From: an uncultured Phycisphaerales bacterium
Lineage (GTDB): Bacteria > Planctomycetota > Phycisphaerae > Sedimentisphaerales > Anaerobacaceae
Direction: 5' to 3'
Length of the DNA: 6,106 nucleotides
Assembly (NCBI GenBank): GCA_937868145.1
Contig: CALMMH010000926.1
Location: forward strand, 1-6,106
Each line of letters starts with the position of its first letter. Positions within the stretch are counted from its first letter, which is position 1. Position numbers and translations under genes: made by a program. Under the pieces are notes generated by a model. The model was not told the origin of the DNA. It did no database searches and was given only the letters and a program-made list of their open reading frames with translations. This document shows, in pieces, positions 1 through 6,106 of the stretch.

Positions 1-947
<947 letters not shown>

Positions 948-970
948 GGGAGCGATTCTGCTTTCCTCTG

Positions 971-2476
971 TCACAGCGGGCGGCTGTAACCCTGCAGTTG
1001 ATAGCGTTCGAGCAGAGCGGCAAGCCGCTCAACAATTTCGGGCTGCTCGGCCCACAGATTCTTCTGTTCCCCAGGGTCGTCCTGAAGGTTGTAGAGTTGG
1101 CCTTCGGGGCCGCCCGGCTCGGGATCGACTTGCTGCGGCGCTGTGAACCCGCCGGAACCCAGGCCTTGGATCAGTTTCCACGGCCCCTGGCGGATCGCGA
1201 ACAGGCCGTTGATCGAATGGTGTACGGTGGCCTCGCGAATCGGCTCTCTCAGGTCGGGGTCAAGCATAGCCGGCAGGATATTGTAGCTGTCCGGCCCAGC
1301 CTCGGACGGCAGCTTGTTGCCCACGATGGCGGCACAGGTCGCCAGCAGATCGGTCAGGCAGATGGTCTGCTCGCTTTGCGAGCCGGGCCTGATCCGGCCG
1401 AGCCAGCGGCAGATGAAGGGAACCCGGTGTCCCGCTTCATGGATGTCGGCCTTCTGCCCCCGCCACGACCCGTTGGCGCGGTAGTCGAACTCCTCGATCT
1501 GGGCGATCGGCCAATGGGAGCCGTTGTCCGAAGTGACGATCACCAGCGTGTTGTCCCCGAAGCCTGCGTCGTCCACCGCTTGGACGATCTGCCCGACGGA
1601 GGCGTCCACCTGGGCGACGAAATCGCCGTACCAGTCGACCTGGCTCTTGCCTCTAAACTCCTTCGTCGGCATCCAGGGCGTGTGCGGCGCGGTCAGCGGG
1701 ACGTAGAGGAAGAACGGGGTTTCACGCGTCTGGTGCTTGATGAACCCGACGGACTTCTGCGTCACGGTCGGCAAGACATCGTAGAAATCGAATGACGGGG
1801 ACATCGGGCCGGCCCGCCAGAATCCGCCGCCCCCATCCCATCGCCGTTTGCTGCCGGGCGTGCGGGCGGTCGCAGGCTCGACAGCCCGACCGTTTTCCAG
1901 CCAACAGTAGGGATCCATGTCCAACGACGCCGGGATGATGTGGCTGTAGTCGAAGCCCAGCGACTGCGGCCCGTGCGTCACGGGCTGCCCCCAATCGACG
2001 GTCTCGGCCTTCGCTTCCGCGCCGGCCTTCGTCGCCCAACCCAGCCCCAGATGCCACTTGCCCACGCAACCGGTGTTGTAACCATGTCTCTTGAGCAACG
2101 AGGCCACCGTCAGCCGGTCGGTTTCGATCAGCGGCTTGCTGTAGCCGCCCAACACACCCTTCTTGAGGCTCGATCGCCAGCAGTACCGCCCGGTCAGAAC
2201 GCCGTACCGCGTGGGTGTACAGACGGCCGAGGGAGTGTGAGCATCCGTGAACCGAATTCCCTGTGAGGCGAGTCGATCCATCTGCGGTGTGGGGATCTTG
2301 GACTGCCCGCTGTAACACGCCGGATCACCATAGCCCAGATCGTCCGCAAGGATGAAAACGATGTTGGGAAGTCCTGCGGTTCGGGCGGCCGACGACGCAC
2401 AGTCCGGATCGCGCGCAAAGGCAAACGCTCCTGCAGCGCAACCTATCGCTTTGAGAAAGTTGCGGCGAGTTTGCAC
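971..2476 (-). CDS. Sulfatase (arylsulfatase A-like), Tat-exported
   Basis: This is a complete 501-aa sulfatase predicted to cleave sulfate esters in the periplasm or at the cell surface. A twin-arginine signal (TRRNFLKA at 3-10) precedes a small-residue hydrophobic stretch to about residue 21. Catalytic features are in the expected order: ADD at 44-46 for calcium; C86-T-P-T-R90, where C86 would be converted to formylglycine; VGKWH at 138-142; TAPHTPW with H265; SDNG at 316-319 (second metal-binding pair D317/N318); and RGQKAD with K342. The C-terminal LYNLQDDPGEQKNL (461-474) is the usual closing strand of the family, and length is normal. The CTPTRYGVLTGRYCWRS context places it in a different subfamily from its CCPTR neighbour. 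The start is a GTG, supported by AGGAG six bases upstream. It lies 79 bp after the DUF4870 gene and 23 bp before the second sulfatase. Substrate is unknown; maturation would need FGE or an anaerobic maturase encoded elsewhere. Confidence 0.95.
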   Translation of the reverse strand: MQTRRNFLKAIGCAAGAFAFARDPDCASSAARTAGLPNIVFILADDLGYGDPACYSGQSKIPTPQMDRLASQGIRFTDAHTPSAVCTPTRYGVLTGRYCWRSSLKKGVLGGYSKPLIETDRLTVASLLKRHGYNTGCVGKWHLGLGWATKAGAEAKAETVDWGQPVTHGPQSLGFDYSHIIPASLDMDPYCWLENGRAVEPATARTPGSKRRWDGGGGFWRAGPMSPSFDFYDVLPTVTQKSVGFIKHQTRETPFFLYVPLTAPHTPWMPTKEFRGKSQVDWYGDFVAQVDASVGQIVQAVDDAGFGDNTLVIVTSDNGSHWPIAQIEEFDYRANGSWRGQKADIHEAGHRVPFICRWLGRIRPGSQSEQTICLTDLLATCAAIVGNKLPSEAGPDSYNILPAMLDPDLREPIREATVHHSINGLFAIRQGPWKLIQGLGSGGFTAPQQVDPEPGGPEGQLYNLQDDPGEQKNLWAEQPEIVERLAALLERYQLQGYSRPL

Positions 2477-2482
2477 AGGGCT

Positions 2483-2487
2483 CTCCT
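2483..2487 (-). promoter_or_regulatory. Ribosome binding site deciding a GTG start
   Basis: AGGAG on the minus strand sits six bases upstream of GTG 2476-2474, directly before the twin-arginine motif. No ATG is nearby in frame, so this site fixes the start of the 501-aa sulfatase. Confidence 0.8.
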
Positions 2488-2555
2488 ATCTGAAAAAAAC
2501 AGGGCACGCCCGCGGGACTCAATCCAGCCCCTTCTCACGCAGATCGTCGACACGC

Positions 2556-2999
2556 CTACTTGATCAGCCGGAGGTTCAGGTACTTCGGATAGCGGTAGCG
2601 AATGCCGTCGTTGGCCTTGATCCCGGCGACGATCGTGAACACGATGTCGGCGATACCTAGTGCCGGCGGAATAACCCAACCGATGCACGGCACGATCAGG
2701 AGGAGCATCGACGCCAGGGCGTAGATGCACATCGTGATCTGAAAGTTGAGGGCTTCTTTCCCTTGGTCGTTGACGAATGGGAATTGTTCCTTCTTGATCT
2801 GCCAGATGACCAGGGGACCGACGATGGCCCCGATGCCGGCAGTAATGAAGGCGGTCAATGCGGACAGGTGCGCGAACATGCCCCACATGCGGGCGTCCTT
2901 GTTCTGCTCCTTCTCCACCGGCGACACAGGCCCCTGCGGGCCTCCGACGCTGGTGGGCGGATTCTGCGGTGTCTCGGGAACATCATTCGGGTTTGTCAT
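2556..2999 (-). CDS. DUF4870 (Tic20-like) small membrane protein
   Basis: This 147-aa integral membrane protein belongs to the DUF4870/Tic20-like group; its function is not established. Residues 1-35 form a hydrophilic Pro/Asn/Gly-rich tail with no signal peptide. The family core follows: MWGMFAHLSAL (38-48), a first membrane segment to about 66, the hallmark GPLVIWQIKKEQFPFVNDQG (61-80), KEALNFQIT (81-89), a second and third hydrophobic segment (about 90-127), and the closing IKANDGIRYRYPKYLNLRLIK (127-147). The start at 2999 is preferred over an in-frame ATG at 3020 because the GGAG that serves as its ribosome binding site lies inside the longer reading, with seven-base spacing. It has its own promoter and precedes the two sulfatases in the same direction, so it may head their transcript. 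A link to sulfatase function is only inferred from position. Confidence 0.9.
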   Translation of the reverse strand: MTNPNDVPETPQNPPTSVGGPQGPVSPVEKEQNKDARMWGMFAHLSALTAFITAGIGAIVGPLVIWQIKKEQFPFVNDQGKEALNFQITMCIYALASMLLLIVPCIGWVIPPALGIADIVFTIVAGIKANDGIRYRYPKYLNLRLIK

Positions 3000-3006
3000 A
3001 TTCTCA

Positions 3007-3010
3007 CTCC
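3007..3010 (-). promoter_or_regulatory. Ribosome binding site for the DUF4870 gene
   Basis: GGAG lies seven bases upstream of ATG 2999. It argues for the 147-aa form rather than the 154-aa reading that starts at 3020. Confidence 0.7.
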
Positions 3011-3039
3011 AAGTATACACTTATCTTTATCATCACATT

Positions 3040-3057
3040 ACGCTGGCAATCCAGCGT
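3040..3057 (-). repeat. Perfect 7-bp inverted repeat at the predicted transcription start
   Basis: ACGCTGG and CCAGCGT flank a four-base loop. Because transcription is predicted to start near 3057, this would be a hairpin at the very 5' end of the mRNA (a stabiliser) or a DNA operator over the start site. It has no T-tract, so it is not an intrinsic terminator. Confidence 0.6.
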
Positions 3058-3063
3058 GACTGT

Positions 3064-3092
3064 ATTGTGGCATACTTTCCCTATCAGGTCAA
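3064..3092 (-). promoter_or_regulatory. Sigma70-like promoter for the DUF4870-sulfatase unit
   Basis: On the minus strand TTGACC (3092-3087, five of six to consensus) and CACAAT (3069-3064, four of six) are separated by exactly 17 bases. Transcription would begin near 3057, giving a leader of about 58 bases. The promoter lies between the beta-helix gene stop and the DUF4870 start, and could drive DUF4870 and both sulfatases. Predicted from consensus match only. Confidence 0.6.
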
Positions 3093-3108
3093 GCGGCACA
3101 TCGCTTGA
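3089..3108. repeat. Perfect 7-bp inverted repeat overlapping the -35 box
   Basis: TCAAGCG and CGCTTGA flank a six-base spacer, starting 17 bases after the beta-helix stop codon. The left arm overlaps the -35 hexamer of the DUF4870 promoter. It could be an operator for a dimeric regulator or a weak terminator hairpin for the beta-helix gene; no run of T follows on the minus strand. Confidence 0.5.
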
Positions 3109-3125
3109 ATCCGGACCCGCCGTCT

Positions 3126-5018
3126 CTACAGCCTCGGTCCGGCGTCGCTGACGTCGATCGGCTCGATACCCACTTTGCGAGCAGGAGAATCGGGTGCGAA
3201 CGTCGCCTTCCCTTTGTCCACCGTCACCATCGGGTCCGCCTGCACATTCGTGCCGCCCGGTTCCAGGATGTAGCTTCCGGTCTGGCGGTACTGGTCGAGC
3301 TTGCGGCACGCGACCTTGCCCAGGGCGCTGTAGAGCACGTTGTCCGCAGCCTGGGTGATTCCTTCGTAGTTGTCGAACGTGATCTTGCCCTTGGCAGAGA
3401 GCACATTCTTCTCAAAGGCATACCCGGACGAGCGGGGGAACGTGATTTGCATGTCTCCCTCGCTGAGGAAGACGTTGTTGCGGATCGCGTTGTTCTTCGC
3501 CATGTGGTTATGCGACGGCCAGCCGACGTTGACCGCGAGGTTCTTCTCCACAACACAGTTCTCGCACTGCTCGTCGAGATAATAGGCCGATGCGCCATAG
3601 CCGCCGGTGTCGACGATGTCGTAGATGAAGTTGCCGGCCAGCACGAGGCCCTTGCCGCCGAAGCAGTAGATGCCCGCGCCGTCGTGCAACTCCTGCATCG
3701 CGTGGTGAATCCGGTTGCCCTCGATGCGGCAGTCCTGGCCGCCGCAGGTGACGGCCGAATAAGGCGTGCGATAAACGTGGTTGTGGGCGACCTGACAGCC
3801 CTTGCCGCCGCCGGTCAGTGCGATCGCGCTGGGGTAGGTCAGGCCGACGTCGTGAACTTCGTTGTCCGCGATGGTCACGCCGTCGCCGTGGAAGCGGATG
3901 CCGCAGGCGCCGATATGATGGGTGCGACACCGCTCGACCCGCAGGTTCGAGCCGGAGACCGCGATCCCCTGCCCGCCGACATTGACGATCTCCAGATCCG
4001 CGAACGTACAGTCCCGGGCGGACTCGACATCGACCGCCCCTTGGAACGCCCCGGCCCCGAAGCCCCCTGCTTTCAACGGCGTAGTCGTCGCCGCGAGGGT
4101 CAGGCCCCGGATCGTAACGCCCGTCACAGATTTTTCCTTCGTGCCCTTGACTATGAAGATCGATTCGACCGCCGGGGCGATCACGCGAGCCTTGCCCATA
4201 TCCTCACCTGGCAGCGGCCGATATATGACCTTGCCTTGCGTGCGGTCCAGATACCACTGTCCTGGCTGGGTCATGCCTTCCCGCACGTTCCAAACGACGT
4301 ACTTCCTGACGCCGAACGCCCCCGCCGGATGGCCCGACGGCGTCGAGAAGGTCAGCGTATGCGAGTTGGGGTCGTTGGCCGAGACGCCCACGAGCGACTC
4401 GTCCCACATGTGATAGACCGTGATCTCGGCGTTGCGGACATCGAGCCAGGGTCCGAGATCCTCGGGCTTGTACTTCATCGTGGTCAGTTCCACGTCGGTG
4501 GGCTTGCGTTTCCAGCCGCCGCCGGTGGTGGACATCCAGGGAACGTCGAAGACGCTGGCGTGCTCGAAGAACCCTTTCTCCGGGAGCCGGGCCCTTGGGC
4601 AGTAGCGGCCGTTGACGATGAGGGCCCGGAAATCCCACGCGCCTTCTTTGACGCCGGGCAGCGACGCCGCGTAGAGACCGTCGCCGTCAGGTTCCCAGCC
4701 GGACACTTCCCGGCCGCCGTAGAGGCAGACCTTCTCGCCGGCGGGCGCTTCAATCGTCAGACCGTTGTCTTCCGGGGTGAGCGTCACCGGCTCAGCGAGA
4801 AAATAATCGCCTCCGCGAACGATAATGGTTCGCGTCTGCCCGGCGTCGATCCGACGCGCGGCCTGGCACGCAGCCTGAAGCGTTGCGAATGGGCCGTTCG
4901 CTGAATTCGCGTCGCTACCGTCCGGAGCCACCTGGAACGTAGCGGCCACGGTTGCGTCCACCCGGGAAAGAGCCGTAAGGATCAAAGCAAGGCAGAAGAT
5001 TCGAAAGACAGCGTTCAT
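3126..5018 (-). CDS. Secreted right-handed beta-helix protein, probable carbohydrate-active enzyme
   Basis: This 630-aa exported protein is probably a glycoside hydrolase (GH141-like) or polysaccharide lyase; the activity is not proven. A Sec signal peptide covers residues 1-26 (hydrophobic FCLALILTAL, cut after VAA). FQVAPDGSDANSANGPFATL (28-47) is the opening typical of exported parallel beta-helix enzymes. A non-helical region (about 100-275) includes EITVYHMWDESL (198-209) and GQWYLDRTQGKVIYRPLPGED (253-273), resembling GH141-type proteins. From about 285 to 570 there are repeated beta-helix coils with N- and G-rich turns, such as CTFADLEIVNVGGQGIAV (337-354) and CRIEGNRIHHA (430-440). 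HDGAGIY (445-451) and YYLDEQ (479-484) carry candidate acidic catalytic residues. The helical part is rich in cysteine. Start 5018 is preferred over ATG 5030, which overlaps the GGAGG ribosome binding site. The sulfatases downstream suggest a sulfated-glycan substrate. Confidence 0.88.
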   Translation of the reverse strand: MNAVFRIFCLALILTALSRVDATVAATFQVAPDGSDANSANGPFATLQAACQAARRIDAGQTRTIIVRGGDYFLAEPVTLTPEDNGLTIEAPAGEKVCLYGGREVSGWEPDGDGLYAASLPGVKEGAWDFRALIVNGRYCPRARLPEKGFFEHASVFDVPWMSTTGGGWKRKPTDVELTTMKYKPEDLGPWLDVRNAEITVYHMWDESLVGVSANDPNSHTLTFSTPSGHPAGAFGVRKYVVWNVREGMTQPGQWYLDRTQGKVIYRPLPGEDMGKARVIAPAVESIFIVKGTKEKSVTGVTIRGLTLAATTTPLKAGGFGAGAFQGAVDVESARDCTFADLEIVNVGGQGIAVSGSNLRVERCRTHHIGACGIRFHGDGVTIADNEVHDVGLTYPSAIALTGGGKGCQVAHNHVYRTPYSAVTCGGQDCRIEGNRIHHAMQELHDGAGIYCFGGKGLVLAGNFIYDIVDTGGYGASAYYLDEQCENCVVEKNLAVNVGWPSHNHMAKNNAIRNNVFLSEGDMQITFPRSSGYAFEKNVLSAKGKITFDNYEGITQAADNVLYSALGKVACRKLDQYRQTGSYILEPGGTNVQADPMVTVDKGKATFAPDSPARKVGIEPIDVSDAGPRL

Positions 5019-5022
5019 GTGT

Positions 5023-5028
5023 CCCTCC
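5023..5028 (-). promoter_or_regulatory. Ribosome binding site for the beta-helix gene
   Basis: GGAGGG lies four bases upstream of ATG 5018. It overlaps the alternative in-frame ATG at 5030-5028, which argues that the shorter 630-aa form, starting MNAVFRIF, is the real product. Confidence 0.75.
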
Positions 5029-5050
5029 ATCGATCACGGACAACCCACCT

Positions 5051-5062
5051 TCATTGCAATGA
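5051..5062. repeat. Perfect 12-bp palindrome in the beta-helix gene leader
   Basis: TCATTGCAATGA is fully self-complementary. It lies between the predicted beta-helix promoter (-10 at 5080-5075) and its start codon, just after the likely transcription start near 5068. That is a reasonable place for a repressor operator, but a 12-bp palindrome can arise by chance and no family is assigned. Confidence 0.35.
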
Positions 5063-5074
5063 CAACGTGGCGGT

Positions 5075-5104
5075 ATTCTACGCCATCGGAACCCGCGGCG
5101 ACAA
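5075..5104 (-). promoter_or_regulatory. Possible sigma70-like promoter for the beta-helix gene
   Basis: On the minus strand TTGTCG (5104-5099, four of six) and TAGAAT (5080-5075, five of six) are 18 bases apart. The predicted leader is about 50 bases. Consensus match only. Confidence 0.4.
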
Positions 5105-5106
5105 GA

Positions 5107-5123
5107 ACCTGCATTCAGCAGGT
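5107..5123. repeat. 6-bp inverted repeat in the divergent intergenic region
   Basis: ACCTGC and GCAGGT flank a five-base spacer just upstream of the predicted -35 box of the beta-helix gene. An activator or repressor site is possible; chance occurrence is also possible. Confidence 0.3.
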
Positions 5124-5182
5124 CCTCGGCCGGAATCCGCAAACAAGGCGTTCGCGGCGTCCGTACACAGGCGTAATGTATT

Positions 5183-5211
5183 TTCCCAGGGGAACGGGTC
5201 GCGCGTATACT
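5183..5211 (+). promoter_or_regulatory. Possible sigma70-like promoter for the ZIP transporter
   Basis: TTCCCA (5183-5188, four of six) and TATACT (5206-5211, five of six) have a 17-base spacer. Transcription would start near 5218, giving a leader of about 35 bases before ATG 5253. This supports the short start over the upstream GTG at 5019. I see no clear Zur- or Fur-like operator over it. Confidence 0.45.
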
Positions 5212-5252
5212 GTCCCTTGGCGTGGCAAGCTGAGTGTCGTGTGGGACTCGAT

Positions 5253-6032
5253 ATGGCGACATCGGAAAATGTGGGGATCGCTCTGGCGCTGACCCTGGTG
5301 GCGGGACTGTCCACCGGGATCGGAAGCGCCATCGCGTACTTCATCAAACATCCCAAGATCATCTACCTGTCGTTTTCGCTCGGTCTGTCGGCGGGCGTCA
5401 TGATCTATGTGTCGTTCATGGAGTTGCTGCCCAGCGCGGTGGCACGGGTGGGCGAGCAGTTCGGCGTGCTGTTCTTCTTCATCGGGATCGCCTTCATCGC
5501 GATCGTCGATCTGCTGGTCCCCGAGCCGGAGAACCCGCACAACTACGAAGGCCTGGAGGCGCCCGAGAGTCCCGACGTCAGCCATCGCCTGATGCGGACC
5601 GGCACCATGACCGCCCTGGCGATCGGCATCCACAACCTCCCGGAGGGCCTGGCGACGTTCGCCTCGGCCCTCAGCGACGTGCACCTGGGGATCTTCATCG
5701 CCGTCGCGATCGCGATCCACAACATCCCGGAGGGGATCGCCGTCTCAATGCCCTTCTACTATGCGACGGGGAACCGGAACAAGGCGTTTCTCTATTCTTT
5801 CCTCTCCGGCGTCTCGGAGCCGGTCGGAGCCCTGATCGGATACCTGGTCCTGATGCCGTTTCTGACGAGCACCGTGCTGGCCGGGACGCTGGCCTTCGTC
5901 GCAGGCGTGATGATCTACATCTCGCTCGACGAACTGCTGCCCATGGCCCACCGCTACGGCCACGGGCACCTGGTCATCAGCGGCGTCATCCTCGGCATGC
6001 TCATCATGGCCATCAGCCTGATCATGCTTTGA
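5253..6032 (+). CDS. zupT: ZIP-family metal transporter (ZupT-like)
   Basis: This 259-aa inner-membrane transporter is predicted to import zinc and perhaps other divalent metals. Eight hydrophobic segments fit the ZIP fold (about 5-30, 36-58, 70-90, 117-139, 144-168, 178-201, 204-228, 238-258). The metal-binding motifs are H127-N-L-P-E-G132 in segment 4 and H156-N-I-P-E-G161 in segment 5, with SEPVGA (E189) in segment 6. A hydrophilic loop at 91-116 separates segments 3 and 4. Length is close to the 257 aa of E. coli ZupT. The frame is open back to GTG 5019, but those 78 residues are not ZIP-like. ATG 5253 puts the first membrane helix at the N-terminus as in ZupT and lies downstream of the predicted promoter. 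The Shine-Dalgarno is weak (GGGA, six bases upstream). The gene diverges from the beta-helix gene and no functional link is evident. Substrate specificity cannot be read from sequence, so the symbol denotes family resemblance. Confidence 0.92.
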   Translation: MATSENVGIALALTLVAGLSTGIGSAIAYFIKHPKIIYLSFSLGLSAGVMIYVSFMELLPSAVARVGEQFGVLFFFIGIAFIAIVDLLVPEPENPHNYEGLEAPESPDVSHRLMRTGTMTALAIGIHNLPEGLATFASALSDVHLGIFIAVAIAIHNIPEGIAVSMPFYYATGNRNKAFLYSFLSGVSEPVGALIGYLVLMPFLTSTVLAGTLAFVAGVMIYISLDELLPMAHRYGHGHLVISGVILGMLIMAISLIML

Positions 6033-6072
6033 CATTTACGGCTCATCCGGCTTTCGCATACTTCCGTGGCCC

Positions 6073-6091
6073 TTGGGGACCCTGTCCCCAA
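6073..6091. repeat. Perfect 7-bp hairpin downstream of the ZIP gene (terminator or REP-like)
   Basis: TTGGGGA and TCCCCAA flank a five-base loop, 40 bases after the ZIP stop codon. A further CCCCTGGG follows at 6093-6100. No T-tract follows on the plus strand, so a classical intrinsic terminator is not well supported. A dispersed REP-like palindrome is an alternative. Apart from this hairpin I see nothing in 6033-6106. Confidence 0.5.
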
Positions 6092-6106
6092 ACCCCTGGG
6101 ATTTGT

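Noticed and set aside
2493..2531. A possible terminator or attenuator between DUF4870 and the sulfatase: hairpin GGGGCT/AGTCCC (2531-2514, minus strand) and a run of seven T (2499-2493)
   Set aside because: The stem is six pairs with one G-U, and 14 bases separate it from the T-run, which does not fit an intrinsic terminator. Read-through into the sulfatases is assumed.
3013..3018. A TATACT -10-like box on the minus strand just before the DUF4870 start
   Set aside because: It lies next to the ribosome binding site, which would leave almost no leader, and has no suitable -35 box upstream.
3105..4904. A 599-codon open frame on the plus strand, antisense to the beta-helix gene
   Set aside because: Its translation is Arg/Val/Ala/Asp-rich low-information sequence without recognisable domains. 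It mirrors the GC-rich third positions of the minus-strand gene, which has a clear signal peptide and beta-helix repeats.
5019..5252. A 78-residue N-terminal extension of the ZIP transporter from GTG 5019
   Set aside because: The extension is not hydrophobic or ZIP-like, spans both predicted divergent promoters, and abuts the beta-helix start codon. ATG 5253 gives the normal family length.

Overview
The window is GC-rich bacterial DNA that reads as part of a carbohydrate-processing locus. Two Tat-targeted, cysteine-type sulfatases lie in tandem next to an exported beta-helix protein. Expanded sulfatase sets with RR-x-FLK signal peptides are typical of Planctomycetota (Phycisphaerae/Sedimentisphaerales-like lineages) and also occur in Kiritimatiellota and Lentisphaerota. 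I infer a planctomycete-like host, but there is no rRNA or other marker gene to prove it.

Layout. On the minus strand, in transcription order from right to left: (i) a 630-aa Sec-secreted right-handed beta-helix protein (5018-3126); (ii) a 147-aa DUF4870/Tic20-like membrane protein (2999-2556) with its own good sigma70-like promoter; (iii) a 501-aa sulfatase with a GTG start (2476-971); (iv) a second sulfatase (947 to the left edge), of which only the N-terminal ~313 residues are present and whose frame is broken by an apparent single-base loss at about 82-85. On the plus strand, divergent from the beta-helix gene, is a 259-aa ZIP-family metal transporter resembling ZupT (5253-6032). The 234-bp divergent region (5019-5252) holds a plausible promoter for each direction plus two small palindromes. 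The last 74 bases hold a perfect hairpin (6073-6091) that could be a terminator or a REP-like element.

How the parts may work together. The beta-helix protein looks like a carbohydrate-active enzyme (GH141- or polysaccharide-lyase-like). The two sulfatases have different active-site signatures (CCPTR and CTPTR) and probably act on different sulfate esters. Together they suggest breakdown of a sulfated glycan outside the cytoplasm. The DUF4870 protein has no known role in this and may simply lead the sulfatase transcription unit. The ZIP transporter is probably an unrelated housekeeping neighbour. I see no mobile element, CRISPR array, tRNA or rRNA, and no clear evidence of a wholly new system. 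The best second-look items are the frameshift in the left-edge sulfatase, the inverted repeats bracketing the DUF4870 promoter, and the unassigned beta-helix enzyme.
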